DNA of 64,000 nt from [Phialemoniopsis] sp. UDSM-2020. Lineage: Eukaryota; Ascomycota; Sordariomycetes; Thyridiales; Thyridiaceae. This document shows positions 54,144-64,000 of the stretch, one piece after another. The stretch's first letter is position 1. Each line of letters starts with the position of its first letter. A program made the position numbers and the translations under genes. Under the pieces are notes generated by a model. It ran no database searches. It saw only the letters and a list, made by a program, of their open reading frames with translations, and had not been told where the DNA came from. The stretch is from assembly GCA_018873225.1 (NCBI GenBank), contig JAEILZ010000002.1:5394001-5458000 (forward strand), in the 5' to 3' direction.

Positions 54144-56232
54144 TCAGACTCTGCTTCGCACTGGTTCTTCCCGTGCGTCGTCGACCTTCAAATACTCCCA
54201 AACCTTGAATTCCAACAGTCCTTGGTCGTTTCGAATTGCTTTGCCGTTGTTGCTGTTTTGACAAGGGTCAGATTACATCCCAGAAAGGGTATCCTCAAGT
54301 CAACTTACAGATCTCGGCGAATCATGTACAGAATCGCAAATACGGAAAGGATGGCAACACCCAGTAATCCGGCGCAGATCTGGTAGCCGTACTTGTAATG
54401 AGGAGCTGTGAAGCGTCAGCGCTGACAGAAAAATGATGTTATTGGGGTATCATGCATACCGTCCACGGCGGGGAAGAGGAGAACAAGAGCCCACGCGTTG
54501 ATCGCGTAGACCATAGTGTTGCCGAGCGAAACGATCAGTCCACGCAGCGTGCCGTTGCCCTGGCAGACTTCATTGAGCCATGCGATGGTGATGGACTGCG
54601 CCGGAAGGCCAGCGGTGATGAAGATGTAGCCGATAAACTTGAGGGCCTCCGGTGCCTCCCACACAGCGACGAAAACATTACCCGTGAGGCACAGCAACAT
54701 GTTGGCCACGATGACTACGGGGCGGTTCTCAAGCCAGTCGGACACGTAGCCGCTGATGAATGCGTTGACCAAGGCAGCGCCCTGGCCAGCAGTCGGAATG
54801 TTGTTGATCTGTGGGACCGAGTACTTGCCAAGCCATTGCAGCCAGAGAGCGAAGTAGCCGTCACCCCACGAGAAGGCACCGTACATGCTTCAGAGCTTGT
54901 TAGTTCAAAGAGATCCAATGCCGCCATCGAAAAAATATGAGACGTGAAGCACTTACAAATAGCATGTCACGAAGAGGTACACATGCCATGTGGTCCAGAT
55001 GCCCTTGAAACGGCTCCAAGTGATCTTCCTGACCGGTCGACGGCCGACGCTGTCCATCCTAGCGATGGCTAATTCCACTTCCTTCAAGGTGTGTTAGCAG
55101 ATGCTGAGAGCATTAAAAGTGGAAGGCTATGGTACCGGAGCTTTAAGCCACCTTGCTCTCGTGTCCCTGGGCTGATCAGGTAGAGCATAGAAGCCCCACA
55201 AGGCGATGGGGATGGAGATGATCCCGTCGAAGATGAACAGCCACCTGCACTAAGGTCAGTATTCAGCCACATGTTGGATCTTGTTGTGGAACGTACCTCC
55301 AACTGGCCATGCCTTTGCCGTTCATGTTGGTGTAGAGCCCTGCCTGAATGTATCCCGAGAACATGCCTGCAACTCTGGCCGAAACTTCGTAGAGAGCCAT
55401 CCGCTTGCCTAGTTCCGAGGGCGTGTACCAGGCGCCGAGGAGGGCAGCGAAACCGGGGAAAGCAATTCCTTGGAAGAAACCAATCGCGAAGCGAAGGCCG
55501 TAGACCTAGCTCAAAACTATCAGCGGCTCCCATGTAAGTTGTTGGGCTCTTGGTGACGTACAGTCCTGGCTGACTTGGCGCCCGCGATACTCATCACGAG
55601 AGCAGTCCAAGCAAGTTCGCAGGAGGGCATGAGTATCGAAGGTCTGATTCTGGTGGCAAGCAACATGAGTGGCACTGTTCATCTTGTCAGCGTTGTCACA
55701 TCAAATACCAACAAAACGGTACATACCTGCTCCTGCAATGATACCACAGTTGAAGAACGTTGAGAAGTAGTTAAGCTCATTGCCACGTAGGTCGAGCTGT
55801 TGTTGTTAGTCTTTCTCTAAGATCTCGTCAATCTTGCGCAAAGTGACGGACTTACATCATCCTTCATGCCGGAGACATATGCATTGCTAATATACACGTC
55901 TTAGTTTCGGCCCATACGATAGAGAGCTTTACCCATACCCAATGTTGGTATTGTCCAAAGTTTGCATGAAGCAGGATAGAGCTGTATACGACCTAAAGTT
56001 GCCTAAGTCAGCCCCTTACATTTTGACAAGTGAGCCAAAGATATGGGACGAACAGGAGAAATATGTCCAGCTTGCGGACCAAACGACGATCAGGATCCCG
56101 GTTGAAGTATCGAGGAAGTGTCAAACCGAAGACATGTCTGCGATGCTCCTCTTCGTACCCTTCAGCAACAAGTACCTCGGAGGTTGCGTTGCCCTTGGGG
56201 CTGGCGGTTCCAGAGCCTGGCGGAGAAGACAT
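54144..56232 (-). CDS. MFS permease, allantoate/nicotinate/pantothenate (Dal5/Tna1, ACS) family
   Basis: complement(join(54144..54252,54309..54405,54460..54887,54957..55081,55136..55244,55297..55505,55562..55674,55727..55796,55856..55886,55939..55992,56054..56232)): 11 exons summing to 1,524 nt, 507 residues, all phases consistent. Family blocks: RRLVRKLDIFLLSYTALSC, QTLDNTNIGNAYVSGMKDDL, DLRGNELNYFSTFFNCGIIA, FFQGIAFPGFAALLGAWYTP, ELGKRMALYEVSARVAGMFS and LWGFYALPDQPRDTRARWL. Twelve helices, cytosolic termini. Members import anionic nitrogen or vitamin compounds (allantoate, nicotinate, pantothenate) with protons. The first intron uses an atypical GTTCGT donor, chosen because it alone joins LDIFLL to SYTALSCF in phase; some other junctions use GTATGG and GTACCA. 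Divergent from FMN monooxygenase 2. The number of introns is far above the window average. Confidence 0.82.
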
Positions 56233-57282
56233 GGCGGTTCCTAGGCGCGCGCGGCTGCATGTACTGATGGCAAGAGAACAACGATGCCATGGCCTTGCCA
56301 GGAATTCTCTTGGCTATATACCAGATGGTCGGTTCGTCTTGGACTAAATGCCGAGAGAGATGATGGGGATGCAGATCGGAATCACCCCCGGTCGGGCATA
56401 GCAAGGATTTCGCCATGTGGCAACTCTACATTTCCTTTTTGTCAGACACACTAATACCACTTCTGTCCACACTATCGGCGAACTTGGTCGAACTAGACCA
56501 TGAGCATGCCAGGCCGAGCAAGTGGATGCGCGAATAGTTGACGACTTTTATCATGGGATACGAAGTTGCTAACAGAGTTATTGGTAAGGGTCCGGCTCGG
56601 GGGGGTTATCCCACTACCGAAAATGCAATGGGCTGGTCTAATAGCAGGGGCCATGGAATGGTCACCCTGAAGAAGTTGCATGAATCATTCTGAAAGACTG
56701 CCATGGCTTGTTATGAGTCAATGTCCTCATGTTAGCAGCCTGCCAACTGTTGATGTATCCACTTGCCAGGTAAGGGTTCCTGAAGACGTGTGATTAGTGT
56801 TGATCGCGAATCCCCCAGCGTCCCTTTAGAACATCAGAGCGATGCGTGGGAGAGCGATTTTGATTGATATTGGCGGGTCTGGAATGGATACGCAACTTTG
56901 GTGTGAATTGCGACTTCAGACAAGATAAGAAAACAGGGGTCCAGCACGATGGTGACAGGTTGAATAAAGTGGAACCTCACCATGATCGGGGAAGTCTCAC
57001 GATGTCAAGGATTCTTCTAAACCCTCATCGGCGAATCTTCCGACAACATGGCTCCATTTCACCACGCCTAGAACCGGCATGAGGGGCCAAGCTGATAAAT
57101 TACATTTCTTAGTCCCAACCTGAGGGAGATACATCAGTATTCAGATCCAGCACTCTTCACAAGAAGATTATATTGGATATTGCCCTACAAAGCCGCCGTC
57201 ACTTCATCTGTTGAACTAGCTCAGAACGACCCCTGTAACCCTTCTCAAAATTTGAAAGTCTTTTGTCATTGCAAGACTCTGA
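56233..57282. promoter_or_regulatory. Divergent promoter between the permease and FMN monooxygenase 2
   Basis: 1,050 bp. It contains motif copy 5 (56603-56618, minus) and, at about 57028-57041, an isolated CGGCGAATCTTCCG, another CGG-N8-CCG spacing but with a different core. TGGGGGATTCGCGA near 56803-56816 (minus-strand reading) resembles the sugar-cluster element without a full second half-site. No coding sequence is supported. Confidence 0.4.
56603..56618 (-). repeat. Dispersed GGTAGTGGGATAACCC motif, copy 5
   Basis: Inverted relative to the other four copies; perfect over 16 bases on the minus strand. Confidence 0.6.
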
Positions 57283-58853
57283 ATGACCGAGATGGCATCC
57301 TCGGAACCCCAGACAAAGAAGCGCATCTACCTCAACGCTTTTGACGCCTGCACAGTCGGGCACACCAGTCCCGGCCAATGGCGAAACCCTGCAGATCGGT
57401 CTTCAAACAAGCGTGAACTAGACTACTGGCTAGAGACTGCAAAGATCCTTGAGAAAGGCAAATTCCTTTCGTACTTCTTGGCAGATACTGTGGGAGGCTT
57501 TGATGTCTACAAGGGCAGTAGAGATCCGGCTATCAAGATTGCCTCCGAATTTCCGGTCACCGATCCCTTTATTGTAAGCTATGAGGCAACCAACCTCTAT
57601 CATCCGCAAAGCTAAATAAGGATAGCCAATCTCCGCCATGGCTACGGTCACCAAGTCCCTAGGGTTCGGCGTTACAGCTTCGACGAGTTATGAGAGACCT
57701 TTCCTTTTGGCACGTCGCTTCGCCACTCTCGACCACTTCACCAAAGGGCGTATTGCGTGGAATATAGTCACGTCTTGGAACAAGTCGAGTGCGTTGGCAA
57801 TGGGTTTGACAGACGTGATCCCGCACGATGAACGCTACGCAGCTGCAGATGAACTCATGGATGTGCTCTACAAGTACGTCATCCTCACTGTAGGCTTTTC
57901 TACAACGATTAACCAAGAGGCAGGCTGTGGGAAGGGTCGATCGCTGATGATGCGGTCGTCAAAGACAAGGCGACTGAAACATACATCGATCCGGCTCGTG
58001 TGCGCACAATTCAACATCAAGGCAAGTACCATCAACTTGAGAGCCCATTCATTGTCGACCCAAGTCCCCAAAGGACCCCATTCCTGTTCCAAGCGGGTAC
58101 ATCTCCGTAAGTCATAACTTGCTCGTGCAAATATTCCCTTGAGATCTGACAAAAGGTAGTGCTGGGTCGGCCTTTGCCGCAAAACACGCAGAGGCTATCT
58201 TCGTGGCTGGACATGTGCCCGGGACCCTGGCCCCCAAGATCGCCAAAATCCGTCAGTTAGCAGCAGAGCAAGGCCGCGACCCACAGGGCCTAAAGTTCTT
58301 TCAGTGCTTGACGGTCATCCTCGGAGAGACCGACGAGGAAGCTAAGCAGAAACACGAAGAGATCAAGAAGTATCAGTCAATTGAAGGAGGCCTTGTGATC
58401 TTCAGCGCGTTCACAGGCATCGATCTTAGCAAGTACGATCTGGACGAGGAAATCAAGCCCGAGGACAGCAAGTCCTCGGCGATCATCCAGTCCGCTTTCA
58501 GCAACCTTTTCAACGAGGAACAGGGCACTGGCAAATGGACACCACGACGAGCAGCCGAGGAGCTGTCTATTGGAGGAAACGGGGCAGTGCTGGTCGGGAG
58601 CGCGCGGACCGTAGCCGACGGTATGGAGCGGTGGATCCGCGAGGCAGATCTCGATGGTTTCAATCTATCGCCGGTGGTCCAACCGCAGTCATGGGTGGAT
58701 ATTGTCGAGCTCTTGGTTCCCGAGTTGCAACGCCGGGGCATTTACTGGGATGACTACGAGACACCCGGTGGCACTCTCAGGGAGAACGCCCAAGGAGCAG
58801 GCAATAGTCACCTCAGCAAGGACCACATCGGAAGGACGTATAGATTTTCCTGA
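57283..58853 (+). CDS. FMN-dependent monooxygenase, NtaA/SnaA/DszA family (copy 2)
   Basis: join(57283..57573,57626..57873,57924..58106,58160..58853), 471 residues, introns of 50-53 bp. Same architecture as the copy at 26.4 kb: NAFDACTVGHTSPGQWRNP, GGFDVYKGSRDPA, the flavin-site region RRFATLDHFTKGRIAWNIVTSW, HDERYAAADELMDVLYKLWEG, PSPQRTPFLFQAGTSPAGSA, and NGAVLVGSARTVADGMERWIREADLDGFNLSPV. The two copies are clearly diverged and share only one intron position (at YKLW), so they are not a recent duplication. Needs FMNH2 from a separate reductase. Its divergent neighbour is an allantoate-family permease, which parallels the DUR3 pairing of copy 1. The ATG at 57283 is followed four codons later by another (MTEMASSE); either may be used. 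Confidence 0.87.
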
Positions 58854-59474
58854 AGAACTTTCAATTTGAACGAGGCACGTGTGGGATACTGAAGGCTGTA
58901 CAACACGCATTGTTGCCCGGTCAAGTGCCACGTACCCCGTGTGGTGTCACGCGCTCTTTTACTCGTTCCACCAAAGCGACGTGGCGAGACTATCCATTGT
59001 GCAGACAACAACAGAGTATCTTTTACGCTAAGATATCAATCGTGTCTAGGACAAGCGCTGATAATAAGTGATCGACTTATAACTTGCTGATACAATATGT
59101 GGTATTACGTGTGATTCGCGGAAACATCTGGAGTGGAGACATCTTTTTGTTGACGACAGAGACCAATAGATAGATGTTCGATATGCCGCTCATTCCTGAG
59201 GCATACCTACATCAATGTGGCTGTGCCCCTCTCAGTGTGACGCGACGCCTTATCGCATCTACCTGCCTGTTGTGTTGGGTACACGTGCAGCCATTTACCT
59301 TGGTTTCAGGTCGCTCATGAGACTGGTAGCCTGGCGACCCGACAATATTTCAGGCATGTCTGTCCCTGGGCAGCATCGGGCCGTATAATATCTTGAAGAA
59401 AACACCCACTGCCCCAGGTAACATCAAACTGTTACTGCCAAGCTGCATATTTGTGTGTATGACCGCCAGGCATA
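58854..59474. other. Intergenic region upstream of the TPR-CHAT gene
   Basis: 621 bp: monooxygenase 3' UTR and the TPR-CHAT promoter. No coding signal seen. Confidence 0.4.
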
Positions 59475-62400
59475 ATGGACACCATACGCGTCGACAAGCA
59501 TCCAACACCCATCGTTGTTCCCATAGACGACACTGAAGTTTTGCACGGAGAAGATGGAACGATTGACTCGACGACTAAGATGAACCAGCAAGACCCGCAG
59601 ATGGCGGTAGTCCTAAGCGAGGCGGTCGAGAGGGCGAGAACAGCCGCTGAGATGGCAGCAGAGAACACTACCATCCGTGCCATCTACCTCAAAGATCTCA
59701 GTCAGCTACTCCGCGATCAAGCCGCGTTCACAGAGTCTGAGGATATTCTCGAGGAAGCTATTGATGCTGCCCTCGAGGCTGTCCGGGAGGTTCCTGTGGA
59801 CGATGACGAAGTGAGATGGACGATACTGCAAAACTTTCTGACAATCCTTCGAGCCCGAGCCAGCCATACGTATACACTCAAAATCGATCAAGCCACCCAA
59901 GCTTTGATAGACGAAGTCATAAATGATTTTGATGAACGGATCGATGCCCTTGAAGAAGTCAGCTCTATCTTGGAAGACCTCTACGACGACGCAAATGATA
60001 TCCAGTATCTCGAACAGGCCTGCGCTGTAATCAGAGAAATCCTCGGGAGTCTGCCCGAAGAGCACTCTGACCGACCGACACATCTCTTCAACCTTGGCAG
60101 ATTTCTCCATATCCAATATGGTTATAGCGATGGCACGATGAATCCTACTGAAGCTCTCGAGGTAGCAGAACAGGCAGTGCAGAAAACTCCCGCGGACGAC
60201 CCTGCCAAGAGCATTCGTGTCTCTAGTTTTTGCCGCATCATGATGCAACAGTACATCTTCACCAAAGACGAGAATGTTCTAGAGAGAGCCATCCGTACAC
60301 TCGAGCAGTCCATCGAAGGCTTGCCAGACGATGACTCACAGAAGCACAAGCAGATCAATGATCTGGGACGGTGCATGGATCTCCGATCCGAGAAGACCGG
60401 GAGCCTTGAGGATTTGGATGAGGCCATAGCACTCGTGAAAAGGGCGATCGATCTTGTTCAAAAGGATGAGATTGAAGATGTGCCAGTCTACGCATCTTTG
60501 CTCGCATCACGACTGCAAGCTCGATGCGAGAGAACTGGGTCATTCGCAGATTTGCAGGACGCGATTGCCGCAGTTAGTGTTATGGTTGATTCCACACCAA
60601 ACAGTCATCCCGCATGGGTTGATCTCACAAGTACTCTTGGGTCGCTGCTGGCGGATGCGCATAGCCGTTCAGGGTCGATGACTTACCTTGATGAGTCCGT
60701 CGAGCTTAGCCGAAAGATTGTCGTTGCTACGGAAGAAGAAGGCACAGAATGGCTTCTGCGCCTCTTTGCACTTGGTTCCAATCTCACCTTCAGGTTCTTA
60801 AGCACAGGGGCCCTCAGCGACCTCAATGAAGCAATCGATATCTGCAGGCGAGTGGCCGAAGGGCTGCCAGAGGGAACCGACGAGTGGGTTTCAGCAACTC
60901 ATAGGCTTTCAGTAAATTTGCATGAGAGATATCTTCGGTTGGGCATGAGGGCAGATCTCGAGGAAGCCCTACAGCTAGCCCAGAAGGCTGTGCAGGAAGT
61001 CCCAAAGGATCATTTTCGCCGGGACGAGTATCTTGGAAATCTCTCCAAGATCGTGGAGTTTGAGACTCGTGATAGACAAGCCCGGGAAGACCTTGACAAA
61101 CTTGTCCAGCTGAGACGTGACGAGATGGGAGCAACCCCGAGAGAGCACGAGGACTGGCCGATAAAGCTTCACTCTCTGTCGACTAGCCTAGAGAAGCGAT
61201 GGGCTCAGACAAGGCAGCTTGACGACCTTGATGAGGCCATCGACCTGGCTAGGCAGGCGATTAGTGCGATGGATAAAGGTCATCGACTACAAGCCGAATT
61301 TCTTTCCTCGCTAGGATCGCTGCTTGAGACACGAATGAATGCGAAAGGGTCCCAGGAGGACGAGGACGAGGACGAGGTATTCTCGGTCTACCGCACTGCA
61401 TTAGACCAGACGCAGTCAGCAGCTACTTTTCGACTAATGGCGGCCAAGGGCCTTCTGGCCCAATGCTTGAGCAAGGGGAAGTGGCAAGAGGCCTTTGAAG
61501 CTGCAAAATATGCCGTCGACATGATCTCGCAACCTGTTCTATGGTCTCTCGCCAATTCGGACAAGCCAGATGCTCTGGGTGAGATCGGATGGCTTTCTTC
61601 CGAGGCTGCAAGCCTGGCACTCAAGCTTGGCAAAGAGCCTCTTGTAGCGCTGGCTCTTCTCGAGAAAGGGCGTAGCGTGTCTCGGCTAGCAGTCAAGGAG
61701 ATCAATGCGGATATCATCGCTTTGGAAGAGAAATATCCCGAACTGGCAAAGAAATTCAACAACCTGCGCGATCACCTGGCTGAGCCTAATCCCGCTGTTA
61801 GCCAACCCGAGAGCAGACCAGACGAACCTGAGCATAGCATCGACTCGGATCAACGTGATGCGCCAGGTGATGCTCTCGACAACCTGATCATTGAGATTCG
61901 CCAGAAAGCCGGATTCGAAGATTTCCTGCGAGCACCCGATGGCTCAGAGCTCCAGGCAGCCGCACAGTTTGGGCCGATCATCGTCGTCAACACGACTCTC
62001 TCAGGCTGTGATGCCATTCTAATCGAGACTCACCAAGTCCGATCCATACCACTGAACAAGTTTGATCGCCGGCAAATATTTCACTATGTCAATTCTCACT
62101 CACAAAAGTCTCTGGAGGTACTTGAATGGCTATGGGACTGCATTGCGGCTCCTATTCTCCATGCCCTGGGATTCAATGGCCCGCCTGAGAACGACAACTG
62201 GCCGCGTGTGTGGTGGATCATGCCAGGGCTGCTAAACACATTTCCAATCCATGCCGCAGGTCTACACTTGAAGGGTACATCGGAGACAGTCATTGACAGG
62301 GTTGTCTCGTCGTATCATACCTCGATAGAGTCACTAATTCGCAATCGCAATCGCCCTATTTCAACCCGCTCATCACCTCAGGCAGTCTTGGTAGCGATGG

Positions 62401-63050
62401 AGCACACGCAGGGTATCTCTCATCTTCCCTACGCGGCAAAAGAGATTGCTGCAGTCCGCAGCTTCTGCGACACGATGTCTCTCAGTTCCGTAGTGCTGGG
62501 GTCCGACAAGCAACAGATACTCGATCACCTTCCCCAGTGCCAGATATTCCACTTTGCCGGCCATGCGTCTACCGATGGCCAAAGCCCAACAGAGAGCTAC
62601 TTGAGTTTGGGGTCGAGGAGTAAGGAGAGAAGTATCACTGTATCAGACCTGCTGGATATCAACCTTCGGAAGTCCTCCCCATTCCTTGCCTGGCTTCCTG
62701 CCTGCGAGACGGATCGAGGTCAGAGCCAGCATTTCAAAGGCGAAAGCACACATCTCATTGGCGGCTTTCAGCTCGCGGGATTTCGACATGTCGTCGGACC
62801 ACTCTGGGAGGTTCAGGATGAGCTCTGTGTGGACATGGCGAGCATCACGTATCAGTATATCTGCCTGCGTCGGATGTCAGACGAATCCGTTTCTCGCGGA
62901 CTGCACGCCGCTACTATTGAGCTCCGCGACCGTTGGCTCAGAAACTTGATTCGCCAAGGCAAATCGTCCGAGCCGTCACATGATAATGTGGCAGACGATG
63001 CTGAGGATCCTTGGCCGGAGTGGACCCCATATGTTCATTACGGGATGTAA
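59475..63050 (+). CDS. TPR-CHAT domain protease (caspase-fold)
   Basis: Intronless, 1,191 residues. Residues about 40-760 are helical TPR-like repeats with a recurring acid-rich pattern (LEDLDEAIALVKRAI, LSDLNEAIDICRRVA, RADLEEALQLAQKAV, LDDLDEAIDLARQAI). The last 330 residues are a CHAT domain of the caspase/separase clan (C50-like): the catalytic His1030 lies in IFHFAGHAST and Cys1077 in WLPACETDRG, then HLIGGFQLAGFRHVVGPLWEVQDE closes the fold. Both catalytic residues are present, so it is likely an active peptidase. TPR-CHAT proteins are abundant in fungi with no settled role; in bacteria relatives act in immunity and cell suicide (for example the type III-E CRISPR-associated peptidase). 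The absence of introns in such a long gene is notable. No gasdermin-like partner is seen next to it. Confidence 0.9.
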   Translation: MDTIRVDKHPTPIVVPIDDTEVLHGEDGTIDSTTKMNQQDPQMAVVLSEAVERARTAAEMAAENTTIRAIYLKDLSQLLRDQAAFTESEDILEEAIDAALEAVREVPVDDDEVRWTILQNFLTILRARASHTYTLKIDQATQALIDEVINDFDERIDALEEVSSILEDLYDDANDIQYLEQACAVIREILGSLPEEHSDRPTHLFNLGRFLHIQYGYSDGTMNPTEALEVAEQAVQKTPADDPAKSIRVSSFCRIMMQQYIFTKDENVLERAIRTLEQSIEGLPDDDSQKHKQINDLGRCMDLRSEKTGSLEDLDEAIALVKRAIDLVQKDEIEDVPVYASLLASRLQARCERTGSFADLQDAIAAVSVMVDSTPNSHPAWVDLTSTLGSLLADAHSRSGSMTYLDESVELSRKIVVATEEEGTEWLLRLFALGSNLTFRFLSTGALSDLNEAIDICRRVAEGLPEGTDEWVSATHRLSVNLHERYLRLGMRADLEEALQLAQKAVQEVPKDHFRRDEYLGNLSKIVEFETRDRQAREDLDKLVQLRRDEMGATPREHEDWPIKLHSLSTSLEKRWAQTRQLDDLDEAIDLARQAISAMDKGHRLQAEFLSSLGSLLETRMNAKGSQEDEDEDEVFSVYRTALDQTQSAATFRLMAAKGLLAQCLSKGKWQEAFEAAKYAVDMISQPVLWSLANSDKPDALGEIGWLSSEAASLALKLGKEPLVALALLEKGRSVSRLAVKEINADIIALEEKYPELAKKFNNLRDHLAEPNPAVSQPESRPDEPEHSIDSDQRDAPGDALDNLIIEIRQKAGFEDFLRAPDGSELQAAAQFGPIIVVNTTLSGCDAILIETHQVRSIPLNKFDRRQIFHYVNSHSQKSLEVLEWLWDCIAAPILHALGFNGPPENDNWPRVWWIMPGLLNTFPIHAAGLHLKGTSETVIDRVVSSYHTSIESLIRNRNRPISTRSSPQAVLVAMEHTQGISHLPYAAKEIAAVRSFCDTMSLSSVVLGSDKQQILDHLPQCQIFHFAGHASTDGQSPTESYLSLGSRSKERSITVSDLLDINLRKSSPFLAWLPACETDRGQSQHFKGESTHLIGGFQLAGFRHVVGPLWEVQDELCVDMASITYQYICLRRMSDESVSRGLHAATIELRDRWLRNLIRQGKSSEPSHDNVADDAEDPWPEWTPYVHYGM

Positions 63051-63588
63051 CGGATGTGCAGAACAAGGCACTGAGAGGGGTTCAGTGCCTTAGGGGAAAA
63101 GTCCGATTTCAGTATAGAAACTTCATTGGAAAATCGGAGCATGACATCTGGGGTTGTAAGACAGATAACAAGGGATAATAACACTCTCGTACATATCTCT
63201 TAGAAATCGGAGTTGTACTTAAGAGAGACGTCATCTGATTCGGGGCAGTCTTGGAATGAGGTGATGTTGGGTGTCGAGCTGCCTATAATCTACCAACGCC
63301 ATTTAAGTCGATCGGGTCAAATGAGCGACTGGATGAAAGGGCGGGGTGAGAGCAAGCAGGCAAACATCATGTTTCTTCTGTTTACTTTCATGAGATGCCG
63401 GTCCTCTTTCTTCTTTCGTTATTTTTTCTCCTCATTTCAGATTTCATCATTTCTTGTGAATGTCAAATTTAGGCGACGGACATTACGCGTCTTAACACTA
63501 CCAACTTCCTCTCGATGCTTGGACTAGGAATCACCCAAAGACCGAGTGATCTTCCGCGTACAGTATTGAAGTGCGTGTAGCCTTGTAA
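63051..63588. other. Intergenic stretch downstream of TPR-CHAT
   Basis: 538 bp with the TPR-CHAT 3' UTR and an AT-rich region. No coding signal seen. Confidence 0.35.
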
Positions 63589-64000
63589 TTATGAATCAAA
63601 TTCAAGATTTGCGTTGTCGAGCACAAGCTGTTGCAGTTGCTCTTGCAGCTGTTGCGGCAGTCGCCTTTTCAACCGCTGCGGCCGTTTCAGGTGCTTTGGC
63701 ATTTGCAATTTCAGTTGCAGTTCGACTTGCGTCTCCCGAGTTAAATTTGGACAAGATGTTTCACAATCCCGGTTCACAGAGTGTAGGCCAACCACCGCCT
63801 TCTTGAGGTAGCGATAATAGTTCCGGCATCCAACCTGTTTACACCAGAACACCCCAAAACTCTCCGTATCGTCGGCCAGATGATACGAATCTGGGTCAAG
63901 GGCTTGACACCATGCTAAAGTCGGCGACCCCTTTCGGTGGCCATCGGCCTTCGTCATCTCAAGCGCAATGGATCGGTTGTATTCGATCTGGAGACATTGT
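63589..64000 (-). CDS. Possible C-terminal part of an unknown protein (runs off the window)
   Basis: The minus-strand frame is open from the window edge to the stop at 63589, about 136 codons: NRSIALEMTKADGHRKGSPT, then GVFWCKQVGCRNYYRYLKK and a Gln/Leu/Lys-rich end with a leucine repeat. Scattered Cys and aromatic residues in the middle look protein-like, but no family is recognised. The opposite strand also has an open frame here (63591-63806) that would encode a 71-residue Ala-rich hydrophobic peptide. Only one of the two is likely to be real. Confidence 0.3.
   Translation of the reverse strand, partial: QCLQIEYNRSIALEMTKADGHRKGSPTLAWCQALDPDSYHLADDTESFGVFWCKQVGCRNYYRYLKKAVVGLHSVNRDCETSCPNLTRETQVELQLKLQMPKHLKRPQRLKRRLPQQLQEQLQQLVLDNANLEFDS

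Noticed and set aside
51612..56618. Inverted motif copies 4 and 5 as terminal repeats of one 5-kb transposon carrying the kinesin and permease
   Set aside because: Only about 16 bases match, there is no target-site duplication, and no transposase lies between them.
57028..57041. CGG-N8-CCG spacing upstream of FMN monooxygenase 2 as a fifth regulon site
   Set aside because: The core (CGAATCTT) differs from the GGGATRMK core of the four cluster sites, and CGG-N8-CCG alone is expected by chance about 15 times in 64 kb.

Overview
The window is nuclear DNA of a filamentous ascomycete (Pezizomycotina, most likely a Sordariomycete). Evidence: spliceosomal introns of about 50-110 bp with GTRNGT donors and CTRAC branch sites; a CFEM plasma-membrane protein, a Zn2Cys6 regulator, a HeLo-domain protein and a DUF1996 protein; and orthologues of fungal housekeeping genes (UTP25, IMP3, MIC12, RSM18, CIA84-like, FTA4). 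No tRNA, rRNA, intact transposon or CRISPR array was seen. Species cannot be named from the sequence.

Layout. (1) 1-20 kb is a dense housekeeping block, mostly GC-rich with short intergenic gaps: end of UTP25, mitoribosomal bL17m, MIC12, a CFEM/transmembrane protein, free-methionine-R-sulfoxide reductase (with a 5-nt microexon), IMP3, mitoribosomal bS18m, a mitochondrial PPR protein (CIA84-like), a UPF0390 protein, kinetochore FTA4 and a large calpain-like protease. (2) 20-36 kb is accessory/metabolic: an F-box-like protein, a DUR3-type urea transporter divergent from an FMN monooxygenase, and then a probable sugar cluster of AnmK/levoglucosan-kinase-family kinase, transaldolase, MFS sugar transporter and Zn2Cys6 regulator. 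Four copies of a 14-bp CGG-N8-CCG element (CGGGGGATRMKCCG) lie upstream of the kinase and in the divergent transaldolase/transporter promoter, so these three genes look like one regulon. (3) 36-46 kb: an RBR ubiquitin ligase, a secreted DUF1996 protein, and a head-to-head pair of a Ser/Thr kinase and a HeLo-domain pseudokinase. That pair resembles the RIPK3-MLKL logic of programmed cell death. (4) 46-64 kb: an ABCA-type full transporter, a motor-only kinesin, an 11-exon allantoate-family permease divergent from a second FMN monooxygenase, and a 1,191-residue TPR-CHAT protease.

Two genes (the Zn2Cys6 regulator and the kinase) show what looks like a one-base deletion, so either recent decay or assembly error has to be considered. 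Coordinates for spliced genes cover the whole gene; exon joins are given in the evidence. Splice calls were made by hand from consensus sites, phase continuity and family similarity remembered from training, not from transcripts or searches.
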